From positions 124,001 to 188,000 of the forward strand of contig JAECYW010000007.1 in assembly GCA_023014335.1 (NCBI GenBank): a DNA stretch of 64,000 nt. The letters run 5' to 3'. Below the pieces are notes generated by a model that was not told the origin of the DNA, searched no databases, and saw only the letters and a list, made by a program, of their open reading frames with translations. Source of the DNA: Galerina marginata. Its lineage: Eukaryota > Basidiomycota > Agaricomycetes > Agaricales > Galerinaceae. Position numbers and translations under genes: made by a program. Below, one piece after another: positions 34,874-47,661 of this stretch. Within the stretch, counting starts at the first letter, position 1. Each line of letters opens with the position of its first letter.

Positions 34874-37425
34874 ATGAATCCCAACAGCCCTGCCAGCGTC
34901 TCCTCACAAGCTTCAGAAAACAATCAGCGTCTTTTTCGCCGCTTTGGCAAAGTCTTTGCACATAATGATCTCTCCGCATATATCTCGCATGCCCAAAAAC
35001 TCTCAGTCTGGTTGCGCGATCACAAGGCTTACTACACCGCTGCGCGCCCTGAGGTTCGTGTGCTCCCTTGTTCCGCTTTAGCCTAGCATGCTCAATATGC
35101 TGCAGATTGTCAAGCTCTTATTGGTGAGGAATAACATGTTACAACTGGCTTGCCTACAAACACTGCTCGTAGATCGCGCAGATAACACTTCGCCGTGCAC
35201 TTCGCATAGCAGAACAACCTTCAGTGCCCTTCAATGTTTTAGATTATCCTGGAAATCCTATGGTGGAGGCTTACACCATGTTAATAAAATCTATAGAGCC
35301 ATTTCAGACCCATTTTATCGAGCCGAGTCTTATAGGTCAGTTTCCCCAATTCCAACTAAACAGCTCTACCATTGACGAAATCGTCGCTAGTACACATTAG
35401 GGCTTTATTGGCAACAATTCCCGTGTCTCCGTCTCCAATGTTGACCGGCTTATCTCAAATTCCGTACGTTGCAATGTTTCTTTTGCTGATATCCCAGAAA
35501 AGACCAATAAAGAGGAACCAGGCCAGCTCCGCCAAGTAGCACCGCGTCAACAGACACTCGTCACGCAGTCAGAGACGCTCCTTCTCAACCTGAGAATACT
35601 CTTCTGAAGACAGACCCCGAAGGTATTCACGTCGCATGCTTTTTTTGGAAATGTTATTTAATCAGTTAATAACATAGTGGAGATCGTTGAAAGGTCTCAT
35701 GTAAGCTTCAGTTCATCTAGCGTTTTTTAGGACTGACGGGCTCATCCTGCTTTATAAGACTGTGCCTACTATCTCACAAACACAAGCAGCTGGCGCTGCA
35801 ACTTCAACAGTGATGTCTGGTAAAGCAAAGGTCAAGAAGCGGAAAACCATCGATTTCGATCTCCTTGTCCAACATGATATCAAAGGGTTGATGCAGAAAA
35901 AAGGAGCCCAGAGTGCTCAGCCTTCTAGCCATGGCTTGCCGGACGATGCTTCTAAATCCAGCCCTCCAGCCCTCGTAAATCAGCCCTCGATTCCTGGTGC
36001 AGCATCGATAGGACCAACTGCTGCTTCTACAGACGCTGGGGGTAATAAGCCGACTTCCACAGATAAGTTAGCAAAGGTAGAAATTATTGAGGTGTCACTT
36101 GTAAGTGTTGCGATAGGGGCGGTCTTCCAACACTAAGTTTAAGCAACAGGTGAATGAGAAAACCGCAACAGAAAACACGGATGACGCAACTTCAATTGAC
36201 CAACGAATGCAAGCTCTCAATATGACCTCTTTAAACAATATAGAACCCTCCATGGACCCGGACGAACTCTCAAATCTCGTCCTTGCCGTTCCACCTGTTA
36301 CTGATCTTCTTATCCAGGCGATGGATGTCTCAGGTGATTCTATCAACCCCCAACGTCCAGACGGCCAACATGCGTGTAAGAATTTATCACCTCCGTGTAA
36401 TCTATTTCTTCTCATTGCATGATTAGCTCAACCACCGAAGGCTTTTCTTTCAGGAACTAAAGAACCGACCCCGATGGACGTCGACCGGCCCGAAAGAATT
36501 GGCCAGACTCTGCCTTCTAATCGTGCTTCCCAGACGCCACCCGAACTGACCGTACAATCGACTTCCATTCAGCCCCCTGTCTCCCATGCTATTCAATTTA
36601 AAGCAGTCAAATCCTCCCTCGTTTCCGAATTAATTGAAGGGGATTCACCTTCCCTTCGCGTCAGTCAGATGCCAGGTGAAACGCGCTCGTTACTTATGAA
36701 GATGCGACCAATTAACTTTGCGTTTTTGGAAGGTATTTTTGGTCCAGAGGTGTGCATTGTGGCGAGACAACAAGGCTTGAAACAGAACAGCAAGATATCT
36801 GTTCAGTTTGACATGCCAGAAACCCAATTTAAATTGATATCCAGCTGGATCAACCGATCACAGTGCGTGCCAGCTCTCTCTGATCTAAATGGGACACTAG
36901 TTCATGCACTATTGCGTCAGGGACATTTCAATTAGTCTATGTTTAACCTTGGGCTGCTATCTGACTTCTGACCTATTGGACAGCGCGAAGAATGCAGACT
37001 GCAAGACCTTTGAGGCACAAGTATCTTCGACACGGTCTGTATGGCCTAATAACGGGGGTCTAAACATGAGCACATACTTCAATAACAGGCCAGAAGAATT
37101 ACCTCTGTCACCTCCTTTCCAGGTAACACATCTTTTTTGCGATGAGATCATCTGATGTTAAAAGGCATCCAAGGTGACACCAGACAATCTCGTTGATGTC
37201 TCCCCGTTACTGGTCCTCGGGGCCAATACCATTGAGCTCAACCAACGTCAAGATTTGAGCCTGTACACATTTATTCTCCATGCACACCACCCCACCAAAG
37301 CACAGCTTAAACAACTTGAAGAACGGCAACAAAAGGATAGAGCATGGAATGAGTGGCTCAATCATATCTCTAGACCTTTGAAACTTCCTTTGCAACATCT
37401 TGTGCCACCCACATTAATTGCATAA
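34874..37425 (+). CDS. Unrecognised intron-rich protein
   Basis: I do not recognise this family. The first exon (34874-35053) reads MNPNSPASVSSQASENNQRL through YYTAARPE, 60 residues. An 18-nt exon (35106-35123, IVKLLL) follows, then IAQITLRRALRIAEQ and DYPGNPMVEAYTMLIKSIEPF. The middle is Ser/Thr/Pro-rich with a basic, nuclear-signal-like KAKVKKRKTIDFD (35840). The C-terminal part (36480-37425) looks globular: VSHAIQFKAVKSSLVSELIEG, MRPINFAFLEGIFGPEV, VSPLLVLGANTIEL, LSLYTFILHAHHPTKAQL, ending PLQHLVPPTLIA. The gene is divergent from the phosphodiesterase across 83 bp. Exon edges in 35340-36150 are approximate. Confidence 0.65.
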
Positions 37426-37611
37426 ACTTACTACAGGGTATATTGATGCATTGTATAACAATGATATGTATATTTGCAACACATTAGGATCATAGTTAGG
37501 AGAGCTTCGAAAGGCAAATGAGAGAGAATGTTCCATCATAAGTAGATCAATTGTTCTTGGCTGATTAAACGAGTGTGTAAATGTGTAGAAGGAGACAAAT
37601 AAGGAATATTA

Positions 37612-40600
37612 TCATTGAGGCAGGAGGCTGTTGAGGGCCTTCTGAACATCGTAGCCGTACTTCTCGAGGGCGTCAATCGCCTGGCTGCGGGTGAAACCCA
37701 TAGCAGTAAGCTGTTTGACTGGTTCAACATCATCTTCATTGGCCGGAGTTGCAATCCTGTGTGGATGCTCTACAGGCGGGGTAAGAAGTGAAGGAGGCGG
37801 CAACATGGGTTCTTGTTGTTTCTTTTTCTTGCCAAATGGAAGACGAATCTGTCGAAAGGCGGCAACTTTAAGCAACGAGGGCAAAAGATCACCTGTGGCG
37901 ACTTACACTTAATTTGGAGTGACGAGTGGTAGGTTCTTTGAGTTTCTCGTTGGTCTCCTTGGACGATGACGAGGATAGGCGAGGCTTTGGTGACGCCATA
38001 CGAGGCGGAGGGGACTTCTCTCGTGGTGGGGGTGAGGTTCTTATTTCGACAGCACGAGGTGCAGGAGCAACAGCTTTAGGGGACGCCGGCACTGGCGATA
38101 TTGGGAACGAGCCTGGTAGTGACATGTTTTCTGTTGGGACAGTCGTCGATGGAGAAGCAGAGAATGTCGTATCACCAAATTTTGGACCAGTTACCGAGTC
38201 AAACCCCGCAAAGGCCGCTTCAAAAGAAGTTTCAAATTTTGGGGGGTTACTGGGTGTAGTGACTGTCGTTGTTGCTGTTGGCTGACTAGAAACGGGAATA
38301 GGTTGTGTGGATGGTCCAGCAGCGGCAGGGCTTGTCGCCCCAAAGACATCATCGAAGTCACTTTTTGGTGCGACTTCTTTTTGCTCTGCAGGACCAAGCT
38401 CGGCCGCTTTCGAAGCGGACGCAAAATCGAAGTTATCGTCGAAAGCAGTATCGAAAGAAAAAGTAGCAGGTGTCGCTGCTGCAGATGAAGGGAGTTTGGC
38501 CAGTGTTTCATCGAATTCATTCACTCCGGCAACCACTCGCGTCTCGTCTACGGGTTTTGGTGTGAAAGAGTTGGTAGGGTGATCGGTTACCACCGAAGGA
38601 ACTCCGATAGGGGTGGCATTCCCATTGGTGAGCGAGCTTTCCTTCTGGTCATCGGCGCCGAATACATCGTCGAAAGATATAGTCGATGTTGATACCTGGT
38701 CCACAACTGGTGGGACTACGTGAGGTTCAACAAGAGGTTTGCCGTTGGCGGCCGACGGTGCTGTGATATTCATGTCATCGCTATCCTCATCAGAATCCGA
38801 GGAGTCCTCTAATTCCATTTCCTTGAGACGAGCACCTAAATCGGTCTCAGGATGATCCAGAGGGGGATCCGCGACTGGCGAGGCAGGAGATGCATCCTTT
38901 TTAGCCAATAAATCGGGAGAGGGAAGTTCGTCCAAGGACGGGAACCTGTCTTTCGGATTCATAGGCAGATCAGATTCGTTAATGGCACTAGTTGGCGGCG
39001 TCATAAAATACTCCGTTCCGTTAGCGGTACCTGGAGACACGACATTTTCAAGACCTTTGATAGGCGAAGCTTCGTTTCCGAGATAAAAAAGTTCGGTGTC
39101 ATCTTGGGGTGGCGAGGAAATCCCATTCTCAGCTGACAGTGCAAGAGGCGGCGGAGATGTCGTCATTGTTGCGTTTGTTGAGTTGGGAGCCAAAGAAAGT
39201 ATAGTGCCAGAGAGTGGCAAAAAAGGGGACTGCGAGCGAGGGGTTGAATTGCCAGACGACATTGCCAAGCGTTCAAACGGATTGTTACTCTTAGAGGGTG
39301 TCGACAATTCTGGCAGCTCTGGAGTAACAGGCAGTGGTTGGGCGGCGGCGAAGACCAAAGAGTCTGAAGGAGATTTGGGATGCGCTAGGTGCGTCTCTGA
39401 AAGGGAGTCGAACGTCGCAATTTCAGCCTCAACACCTTCTTTTTCCTGACCGATGGTCGTGACTTCCGCAAGTGCTTCCTCATGTTCCTTCTCGGCCTTG
39501 GCTTTTTCGCTCTCCTTGGTGCTCAGCTGTTTGCGGGCAATTGCCAATAAACCCTTCTGCTGCTTCGCCTCTTTCTTCAACTTGTCCACGTCTGCCTTCA
39601 AAGCTTCAGCTTGTCGACCAGCCTCGACCATACGTTTGTGCAGATCTCTGGCTTCTTCTTTATCACGCAAAAACGCGCCCTCGATTTCGGCCTTTTCAAC
39701 GCGCACGGCACTGAGGTCGCTCTCGGCTCTGATAAGTTCTTCCTTCGTCTTCTGTATATCAGCGACTTGGGTTGCCCTCCTCTCTTTGAAACTCGCAAGC
39801 AAGTTTGTTTCCGTTTCGTAAGCAGCCTTGGCCGACGAAAGCTGAGTTTGGATGGTGGAGAGCAGTGATGCCTGTTCAGCAAGAGTCCGCTCTAGGGTTT
39901 CGCGTTCTTCCTTCGCGTTGGATAATGACTTGTTAGTCGACTGCAACTGATTTTTCAAATTGCCGATCTCAGCCGACTGATCTTGAAGGGGAGGCGACGC
40001 AGCAACGTGCATATCATCGTCACTTAAAAGGTCTTGACGCGGGGCTGCAATTGAGAAAAAGGTTAAAAACTGCGGTTACTTGAAGTCATGAAACATACGT
40101 GTATGGAATGGGGAAGCGGAAAACGGATCGGCCTCCCGAATACGCTGACTGGGAACTGGTGGGAAGCCGCTGGGAGTACCTGTTGATTGGTTTTTCAAAG
40201 CGGGCATCACATTAGTTGGCTGTGGAGTTATAGCTGACGGAGGAGGTGTATCATCAAACGAAAACAGGTCGACGGCCGGCTCTGGTTGTTGAGGTTGCGC
40301 ATGAAGTGGCGAAAATGGAGAGACGGCGGGTGCAGAGCCACGCCCATCACGCAACGAAGGTGGAACTAAAGAAGGTGGCAAAGTCGGCGGAATTTCCTTT
40401 CCAGCCAGTTTTTTCTGGATGAGGTGCATAGCTATCGCGAAGCCATCTCTGGTCAAACGACCGTCATTGTGGATATCCGCCAGGTCCCTGGGGTGGGGCA
40501 TAAATTATAGGCAGATGGGGTCGAATCCTAAACTGCTTACCAAACTTGAGCCAAAACCTCGCCAGGTAATTGGGACTTTAACATAAAAGGGACAGCTACA

Positions 40601-41718
40601 TCGCCTTCAATGTAACCTCTCCTTTGGACGTCAAGAGTCTCAAAGAAGTTATCGGCTGACGACTTCTCAGCTGGTGTAACGTCCCAGTCAAGTGCACGTC
40701 CATTGCCATGGCTGGTTGGGTTTGGACGCGCTGGAAGGTTAGGAGATATGAAAGAACTGGAGAGTCCTGTATAATCCTGTTGCAACATTTGACTTTGACC
40801 AGTGTGCTGTGCGCCGAACGTGCTGCTAACAGGACTGAACGAGCCGCTGGTGCCAGTAACATGGGACCGAACCGAAGGACTATTCCCAGGTCCGCCGGCC
40901 TGTTGTAAAAGACCAGGTGGAAGGGCGGTGGGGATGAAGGAGATCTTCCCTGTCATCACCCCTTGTATGAAGTACATCCCAATGGCAAAGTCTGTCGAGT
41001 CAAGGACGCCTCGATCTTGCGTGTCGGCTAAATTCCTGCACGTGAACTGTTAGCCGCGGCGTAAACAGCAATAAGCAGAGTGGGTAACGAACCATATTTT
41101 CAAAAGTTGTTCATTTGAAAGCTTGGACATGACAAATATATCCCGGGCCTTATCACCTATGTACCGGATGTTCAGACCTAAAAATAACGTAGAAACAAAA
41201 GAACAGGAGACAGACCACTGAGAAGGCCGTTTTGAGGACCGTATTTCATGAACATATTCTGGAACTTGGTCTTGTCATGGGGGCTCAACGGAGGAAAGGC
41301 AGGCGGGGGAGACTTGGGCAGAGACATCCCCGTAGTCTGTTGTGAGACGGCGGTTATTCCTTCAATGACTGCCAACGGACCAGCTGCGACGAGAAGGTGC
41401 TCAGGCAAGGTTTCAGAAAGGTTGAATTGCGTGTGCCTTACGTTTGTTGGCCAAAGCCTGGGTTATCTTCTCTCCCTTCTGAGCCCAGCCGATTAACCGG
41501 ACAGCTATAGCGACACCTTTCTTTGGAAGCCAGCCTTTGTTGTCCTCATCCGCAAGATTCCATATTTCACCTAGAACAGTGGGAAGCAGCTTGGCTCCGC
41601 CGAACACCCTCACGGCAACGTCACCGGTTAGAACACCGAGCTTCTGAGGATCTGCCTGAGCAAATATTTGGGAAACGACGGTAAGCTCTGCAGGGGTCGG
41701 AGAAAAGTTGGTGGACAT
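37612..41718 (-). CDS. EDE1: EH-domain endocytic scaffold Ede1
   Basis: Early endocytosis scaffold, Eps15-like. It starts [15 protein letters not shown]. Three EH domains are visible: [17 protein letters not shown] (about 41560), a second around [13 protein letters not shown] and [11 protein letters not shown] (41260-40950), and a third with [15 protein letters not shown] and [21 protein letters not shown] (40640-40430). A long coiled coil follows (39950-39420), then a Ser/Pro/Asp-rich, poorly ordered region with DDVFGA-type repeats, and a C-terminal UBA domain [20 protein letters not shown] ending LNSLLPQ at 37612. This order (EH-EH-EH, coiled coil, UBA) is that of Ede1. Neighbour UBE2C is divergent across 204 bp. 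Confidence 0.94.
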
Positions 41719-41831
41719 GGTGCCCGACGAGGGAGTCGGAAGGAGATGGGTGACCACTGCGCACAACACTGGCAACTTTGATTAAGTTGCTGACAAAGAC
41801 GGCGGTCGCGTGTCATGTGATCTGCGTGCCG

Positions 41832-41837
41832 TATAAA
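41832..41837 (+). promoter_or_regulatory. TATA box of the UBE2C-type gene
   Basis: TATAAA sits 86 bp upstream of the E2 start codon inside the short divergent promoter shared with EDE1. Confidence 0.45.
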
Positions 41838-41922
41838 CATGAACCTGCCTTTTCCCTCTTACTTTCACTTCACCCGCCACGCAGCTCATCCTTACGCATT
41901 TCACGATTCTTAATACTGTACT

Positions 41923-42825
41923 ATGGAGCAACTCACTTCCTCTCTCGCCCCACCCCGCGCGTCGTCCAAGTCCAATGTCGCTTCTTCAAGCCAACAAGTG
42001 GCTGGAAGCGTCGCGAAACGGTTTGTCGCCTCCACTATCCCGTCGTTTCCCTACTCACCGGAATATATCCGTAGGTTAAGTAACGAATTAATGACTCTCA
42101 TGGTGAGCTCTCCGGCGGCCTGATCCGCTGAACGCATAATTAACGATGTATCAGATGTCGTCATCCCCGGGCATTGTGAGCCTCTCCCCCATTCGAATTT
42201 TATATATTCATCGCTCATGGCTCTTAGTCTGCATTCCCGAAGCACGACGGCAATCTTTTCGAGTGGGTTGGGACAATAGAAGGACCGTCTGAGACCGTAA
42301 GTGTGTGTTGTGGTCTATGCGAACTTGAGCTTACCATGTGTGTAGATTTATGCGGGACTGACATTTAAAATCTCGATCTCGTTTCCCTCTAATTACCCGT
42401 ATGTGGCACCGACCATCAAGTTCGACACCCCTTGTTATCATCCAAACGTTGACATCAACGGAGGCGCAATCTGTCTTGATATTCTCCAGGTATGTCCGTG
42501 ATGCGCCCACTTCCGTTCTCGGGATTCACGACCCCATCTAGGACAAATGGTCCGCTGTTTACAGCGTTCAAACGATACTGCTATCTCTGCAGTCTTTGCT
42601 TGGTGGTGAGTAGACCCCGTGTTTGGGAGCATTTGGATTTACTTTTTAATTAAAAGAACCCAACAATGCCTCGCCCCTCAATGCGGAAGCAGCTTCTCGT
42701 TGGAGCAACCCAACTGGTGAGCACCGGTTTGCTCGCATGGGCAGAGCCAACGGATTGATTGGATAATTATAGCTTTCAAGGCTGAACTGATGAAACATTA
42801 CCGCCCAGTCAGTGATTCTGCCTAA
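41923..42825 (+). CDS. UBE2C: Ubiquitin-conjugating enzyme E2 C
   Basis: APC/C-linked E2 (UbcH10/Ubc11 type) that starts ubiquitin chains on mitotic substrates. A Ser-rich N-terminal extension ([15 protein letters not shown]) precedes the UBC fold: [46 protein letters not shown], and the active-site Cys in [31 protein letters not shown] is the E2-C-type sequence after it. Exons 41923-42020, 42075-42102, 42155-42175, 42228-42296, 42346-42489, 42542-42605, 42657-42716 and 42773-42825 total 537 nt, 178 aa. The second and third exons are only 28 and 21 nt. Confidence 0.95.
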
Positions 42826-43239
42826 ACCCTTGTAGCCTTGTAATACCACCACCCAACGTGTACTTGAGCTGCGTGGCTCAAAATTCAATATACAGACAGA
42901 CAGATAGATTCGTCTGTTATTATTCTACTATTTTGCATTACACGAAGAATAATAGCCGCCGTCGTGATGAAAAAATGCGGTGTTGTTGGTTGGCAAGTGG
43001 CAACGGCTTGGCACTGACCCCATTGGGGGCGGGACATTCTCTCTCCGATACGTACATAAAGTTTGCTTTCGACTGTCGTTTCTGTCAAGGGCTTTGATAG
43101 TCCTTCCAAGTTGTACTTGCACCACCGACATTGTCATCGACCACGAGCGCTGGCTGCTCATTGGACGACGTTAGTGAAATGATGTAGTTTGACAAGTGAC
43201 ATGGCGCTGATGCCCGCTGTTTTTTGTTTTAGCACAAAG
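42826..43239. other. Intergenic, nothing recognised
   Basis: 3' side of the E2 gene and promoter of the small gene at 43240. Neither strand has a convincing ORF; the GGGGCGGGAC at 43024-43033 is a GC-rich element of unknown meaning. Confidence 0.45.
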
Positions 43240-43587
43240 ATGCCTCGACGCTCTCCACCTTCATCTCTGCGTCTGACGCAAGGCCCGATGCCCCCCCGCA
43301 GGTAAGCAGGAGCGGCGAAAGAGGGACGAGGACTGACACGGATCGACAGCGCACCCAAGCACACCCTGCCGTCGTTGCCACGCCCCGCGTTTCGGCGACC
43401 AAGCGAGGGGGAGCTGCTGCAGGCACAGATGCGGGCTCGAGAGCGACATGATGGGATAGTCACTGTTGCGCGCGAGGAGAAGGAGAAACGGATACGGGGC
43501 CCATGGGACCACTCTGGGAGCATAAGTGTTGGGGTAGACGTAGATAGACTGCTGCAGACGCCAGCACGGGCGTTGGTGGTAGGATAG
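43240..43587 (+). CDS. Small basic protein of unknown function (99 aa)
   Basis: Two exons, 43240-43301 and 43350-43587, total 300 nt. The 48-nt intron starts GTAAGC and ends ATCGACAG. The protein begins MPRRSPPSSLRLTQGPMPP and continues SAPKHTLPSLPRPAFRRPSE, then a charged helix LLQAQMRARERHDGIV and EEKEKRIRGPWDHSGS, ending PARALVVG. It is Arg/Pro rich with no signal peptide or membrane segment. I do not recognise it. The stop lies 54 bp before the start of the RRM-R3H gene on the same strand, so a shared transcript is possible. The opposite-strand ORF over the same bases looks like a shadow. Confidence 0.6.
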
Positions 43588-43641
43588 AAAAACAATGTAC
43601 AATCAAGGAACAACAACACTTGTCTCTTCTCCACACCAGTC

Positions 43642-45427
43642 ATGTCCCACTCGCCGCCAGATATCTCCTCTCTCACCCTCAACTCGAGGGCTTCGCACCA
43701 ACGCCTTCACGACGCTTATGATTACGAAGGAAGGTCCCAATTCCATTATGCTACCACCCAGGGCCTCCCCCAGTCGCCCTACAACCCGCTCTCCAGCATC
43801 GCACAGTCGCCTCTTAAGAATAAGCCTCTTCGCAGTGCCCTGCCCACCGTGTGTACCCCCTTCTCGATCTTCTCCGATTGTCCTCCTCACCCCTCCCCCT
43901 AGCAATGGCTCGATAATAATTCGTCCGATAATCGCTCGCTCTCTCCTCACAACAACTCTGATTTCTCTTCCGCCGGCGGCTCTCCTCCTCTCGGCCATCT
44001 TAATCCTCTTGGTCCACCCGTCACTCCCGGTACAGCCAATCCAGACGACGAGGTCATCCCAACCGCCATAGTCATTAAAAACATACCATTTAACGTCAAA
44101 CGTGAGACCCTCCTTGATATAATTGTCAGTCTTTCCTCCTTTACCCTCGTCTCCTCCTCTGATTTCACCCCTCCCCAGGCTTCCTTATCCATTCCTACTC
44201 CTTACGCCTTCAACTATCATCTTGATCAACAGGGTTCCTTCCGTGGTTTGGCATTCGCCAATTTCCGTCAATCTGCTGACGCCGATGCCGTTGTCGTTGC
44301 TCTCAATGGTTTCGACGTTCAGGGGCGCAAGTTGCGCGTAGAGTACAAGAAAGTCCTGCAAGCAGGGGAAAAGGAGAGAATAGAACGAGAAAAGGCTATT
44401 CGAAGGATGCGTTCAATGCAATTAGAAAAGGAGCACACCAATGTCAACCAGCTCTACGAGGACTATGGAACTGCTCTCTCCTCCACCTTTAGTCCACAGC
44501 GGTCTTTTTCTTCCAGCTCTGCCTACCAGCAGCAGCCACAATATTCTCCCCCTGGCATTTCTACAATGCCTACTCCTACATATTCGATGCCACTTGCATC
44601 AGCCCCAGCTGCTCCTTCCCAACCTCCTCCCTCTTCCACCCCTAGTGTATCTGAAAAGTCATCCTCCAGCGAGCTTGACCTCAATGACCCTTCAACGTTG
44701 GAAATTTACTCTAGGATCCTCCTCTTCAAGGATGACAGGATGCGCGATGAACTCGCCTTCTCCCGAACTCTCACCCCAAAGCAAAGAAGAGTAGTTCACT
44801 TGATTGCCCAGAAGCTTGGTGTCTACCATTACTCTGTTGGTGAAGGCGATGAGCGGTATGCTGTTGTGACAAGGATCGATCCACAAAGGGTAATTCGTTT
44901 GTCCTTGCATTCTTACTTGTCATTTAATACTTTTGCAATAGCAACAGCAGCAACAGCCTCAACGCCAGCCTCATACCCTTTCTCGTGCCCCTTCTGCGTA
45001 CCTTTCCCCCATCAGTCCCACCACCACTGTCAATTCCCTTCGCGTCAAGAAATCCATGCCTGACATGAAAACCTTGCACCAGCAAGCTCCACGACTCACT
45101 TCTCGTTCGTCCAATGGTAACATCCGTGAAGGCTATGCAACCATCGCCTCTCCTTCCCGTCGGACATCTGGTTTCGGCTCGCTTTTCTCAAATGGGAACA
45201 GTCCATTCGGAGGCGGCTCGATTCCGCCAGTGCCCAGTCTCCCTACATCTCTAGGATCCGCTACGCCGAATGGTCATGATAACCCTGGCGGCGGTGTCGT
45301 CCGCCAGCCGCGTGGACCTGGTATCGGTGGGTTCGGTCGGCGCGACAGCAGGATCGGCATCAGCGAAGGCCAAACGTCTGCTCGAGGTGGGCTTGATGCT
45401 CAAACTTACGAGCCACTGGAAATCTGA
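43642..45427 (+). CDS. RRM and R3H domain RNA-binding protein (Pin4/Cip1-like)
   Basis: Cytoplasmic RNA-binding regulator of the yeast Pin4 / fission yeast Cip1-Cip2 group, implicated there in stress and cell-cycle mRNA control. Start MSHSPPDISSLTLNSRAS. An RRM runs from PTAIVIKNIPFNVKRETLLD to FRGLAFANFRQ and GRKLRVEYKK (RNP2 IVIKNI, RNP1 FRGLAFANF), with an intron between its first and second helices. A basic helix and a Ser/Pro/Gln-rich linker are followed by an R3H domain: SRILLFKDDRMRDELAFSR, LTPKQRRVVHLIAQKLGVYH, YAVVTR. The tail is disordered, ending TYEPLEI at 45427. Confidence 0.9.
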
Positions 45428-46127
45428 TGAGTGCTATCAGTCCGCTCCCGCTCAGATAGCATTACAGGTGACGATGGTCGAAGTGGTCCTTGAAGTTCCG
45501 TGTCGAGGTGGACGCGGACGATTCATGTCTTTGGTTGTCAAAATTTTCTTTTTGATTGTTGTGTGCCCTCTCTCGTTCAAGTTGTTTTGGTATATATTCT
45601 GTATACTCTCCCACCGTTCCCTCCACGTCTACTTTCTTTTACTTACATTCCTCTCAGCACATAAGAAAAAGGCATCTGGAATCATTCAGCAATACTCTCG
45701 ACATTTACTATCTATCATACTCCCGCTTCCGTTGTTAAATCTATGTTTCTTTTTTCCAGTATCTTCGGCTGAGGTTGTCGTGATTACTACCTCATACAGT
45801 AGTCCTAGCTCACTGTACGACGATTTAGAGTTCTTTTTCCCTTTTCTTGTAAATAAAATTGTTGATCAACTTCAGTCAAGGAATTATTTAATGTCAATGC
45901 GGTCTTGTACTATAACACAAAGCTGAGTCATTGCATGGCGAAAGCCAGAATCGGAAAACATTACCGGATGCGGTCAGGAAAAAAGTTGCTCTATTTTTGA
46001 ACCATTCCTCCGCGAACCGCCACCTGAGCAAGTACCTGCTCATTAGAATCTCTGCAATTGTTGATTGTCCTTTTCTGATTCTATTTGAACAACAACCTTC
46101 AAGCTGAAGACGCGAATTCCTCGAAAG
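45428..46127. other. Intergenic, long 3' flank
   Basis: 700 bp of T-rich sequence after the RRM-R3H stop, including the NUC1 promoter. The plus-strand frame through 45430-45926 continues an unused frame of the upstream gene and has no conserved content. No RNA gene or repeat seen. Confidence 0.5.
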
Positions 46128-47541
46128 ATGCCCAGCTCAGTCATCATACATGCTGCAGTTTTTACTGCTGGGGCACTCATAGGCGGGGGTATCGCTGCTG
46201 CTCTGTCCAATAAAGCCGAAATTCCTCGGCCTATTGTCGTCTCTCCCCCTCCGTCACCGATCGTGGGTTTGGACCCGAGAGGGAAGGCGACCATTTCCAA
46301 GGAATTGACTGTCGCGGCAAACTTCCCACTGGCGCTGAAGTACGGGAATCCAGGTTTGCCTTCTATCACCTAGAATCCAAAATTTCAGGAGCTGAAATTT
46401 TGTTGGTGATTAGGACCTATATCGGACGTCCTGATTCGCGAAGCCTACATAGCAGGATACGACAGACGACTGCGGCATCCGTCATGGGTACTATTTGCGT
46501 ACACAACTTTCACCCTATATGGTTTGACCTCTTTTTCTTTTGCAACATAGACCGCTGAGCACCTCACGCGTGCCTCTGTTGCCAAGCCCAATGGCGACTC
46601 ATCCGGAGACCGTTCAAATTCAAAGTTCGTCGAAGATACATCATTGCCTTCTCTTTTCCGGGCCCGTTTGCAGGACTACTTCAGAAGTGGATATGATCGG
46701 GGTCATATGTGAGTATTCCTTCAACTCTCTTGTCAATATGACTGCGGCTTATTTTCTCTTGTGTGATTCAGGGTACCTGCAGCAGATGCCAAATCATCAC
46801 AAGTGTGTCGTTCTTCCTGAGAGGTGACTGTTTAGCTGATGGAGACCCAGAGCGCAATGGACCAAACGTTCATTCTTTCCAATATTGCACCTCAAGTGGG
46901 TGACGGATTCAACCGACATTGTGAATTGTTTTACACCGGTACTACTTTAATCTAACCCGACATATCACCCAGATTGGGCCTACCTAGAAGATTGGTGTCG
47001 ACGACTCACAGGAAACTTCCAGGATGTCTACGTCTTTACCATTCCCTTGTACCTCCCTCGACAAGAGCCGGATGGAAAGTGGCGGGTGGTGAGTTATGTC
47101 GGGACCATTCCTTGTCTAACCCTGTCTGATTCGGAGTACACGTAGACTCACGAAGTCATTGGCTCACCTCCAAATGTGTCCGTCCCCACCCACTTTGCCA
47201 AAGTTGTTTTGACGACGAAACCAAGTTCCCCATCTACACCTGATGTTCTGGAAGTGTCTACCGGCGCGTTTGTGTTACCCAACGCGATCATTCCGGACGA
47301 GGCGCCGCTGGAAAGCTTTATTGTGCCTGGTAAGCACGTACTTCGAACCTTCTTATTAAGCTTCTTACATATCTCCAATGTAGTGGAGGTTGTTGAACGT
47401 GCTGCCGGTCTTACTTTGTTTTCCGATGAAATCAAGACAGATTCAAAACATATCTGCAAGACGACGAAATGCGAGGTCATTATTCGCAGATTCGACGACG
47501 CTCAAAAGAAAGGCCGCAAGGCCATTGCAGCTCCAAATTAG
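46128..47541 (+). CDS. NUC1: Mitochondrial endonuclease G / Nuc1
   Basis: Non-specific DNA/RNA nuclease of the beta-beta-alpha-metal family, located in mitochondria and active in DNA degradation during cell death and recombination. An N-terminal hydrophobic anchor AAVFTAGALIGGGIAAAL follows MPSSVIIH. The catalytic motif is YDRGHMVPAAD, with the His as general base; it is split by an intron after the Met codon's second base (about 46708). Downstream are TFILSNIAPQVGDGFNRHYWAYLEDWCR, the metal-binding Asn helix, and VPTHFAKVVL and FVLPN. The protein ends KKGRKAIAAPN. Convergent with mL46 across 120 bp. Confidence 0.94.
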
Positions 47542-47661
47542 ATGGTACTAACTAGCCCATTCTTTATTCTCCTTCACCGGCGGAAGTCTCTGGCTGACAG
47601 ATCATACCGTTGAAGGCTAGAGATATTAAATATTAATAGGGTGTAAATACTCGAGTACATG

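Noticed and set aside
43158..43682. 174-codon minus-strand ORF
   Set aside because: Overlaps the better-supported spliced plus-strand gene at 43240-43587 and the next gene's start; Cys/Ser/Arg-rich composition typical of a shadow.
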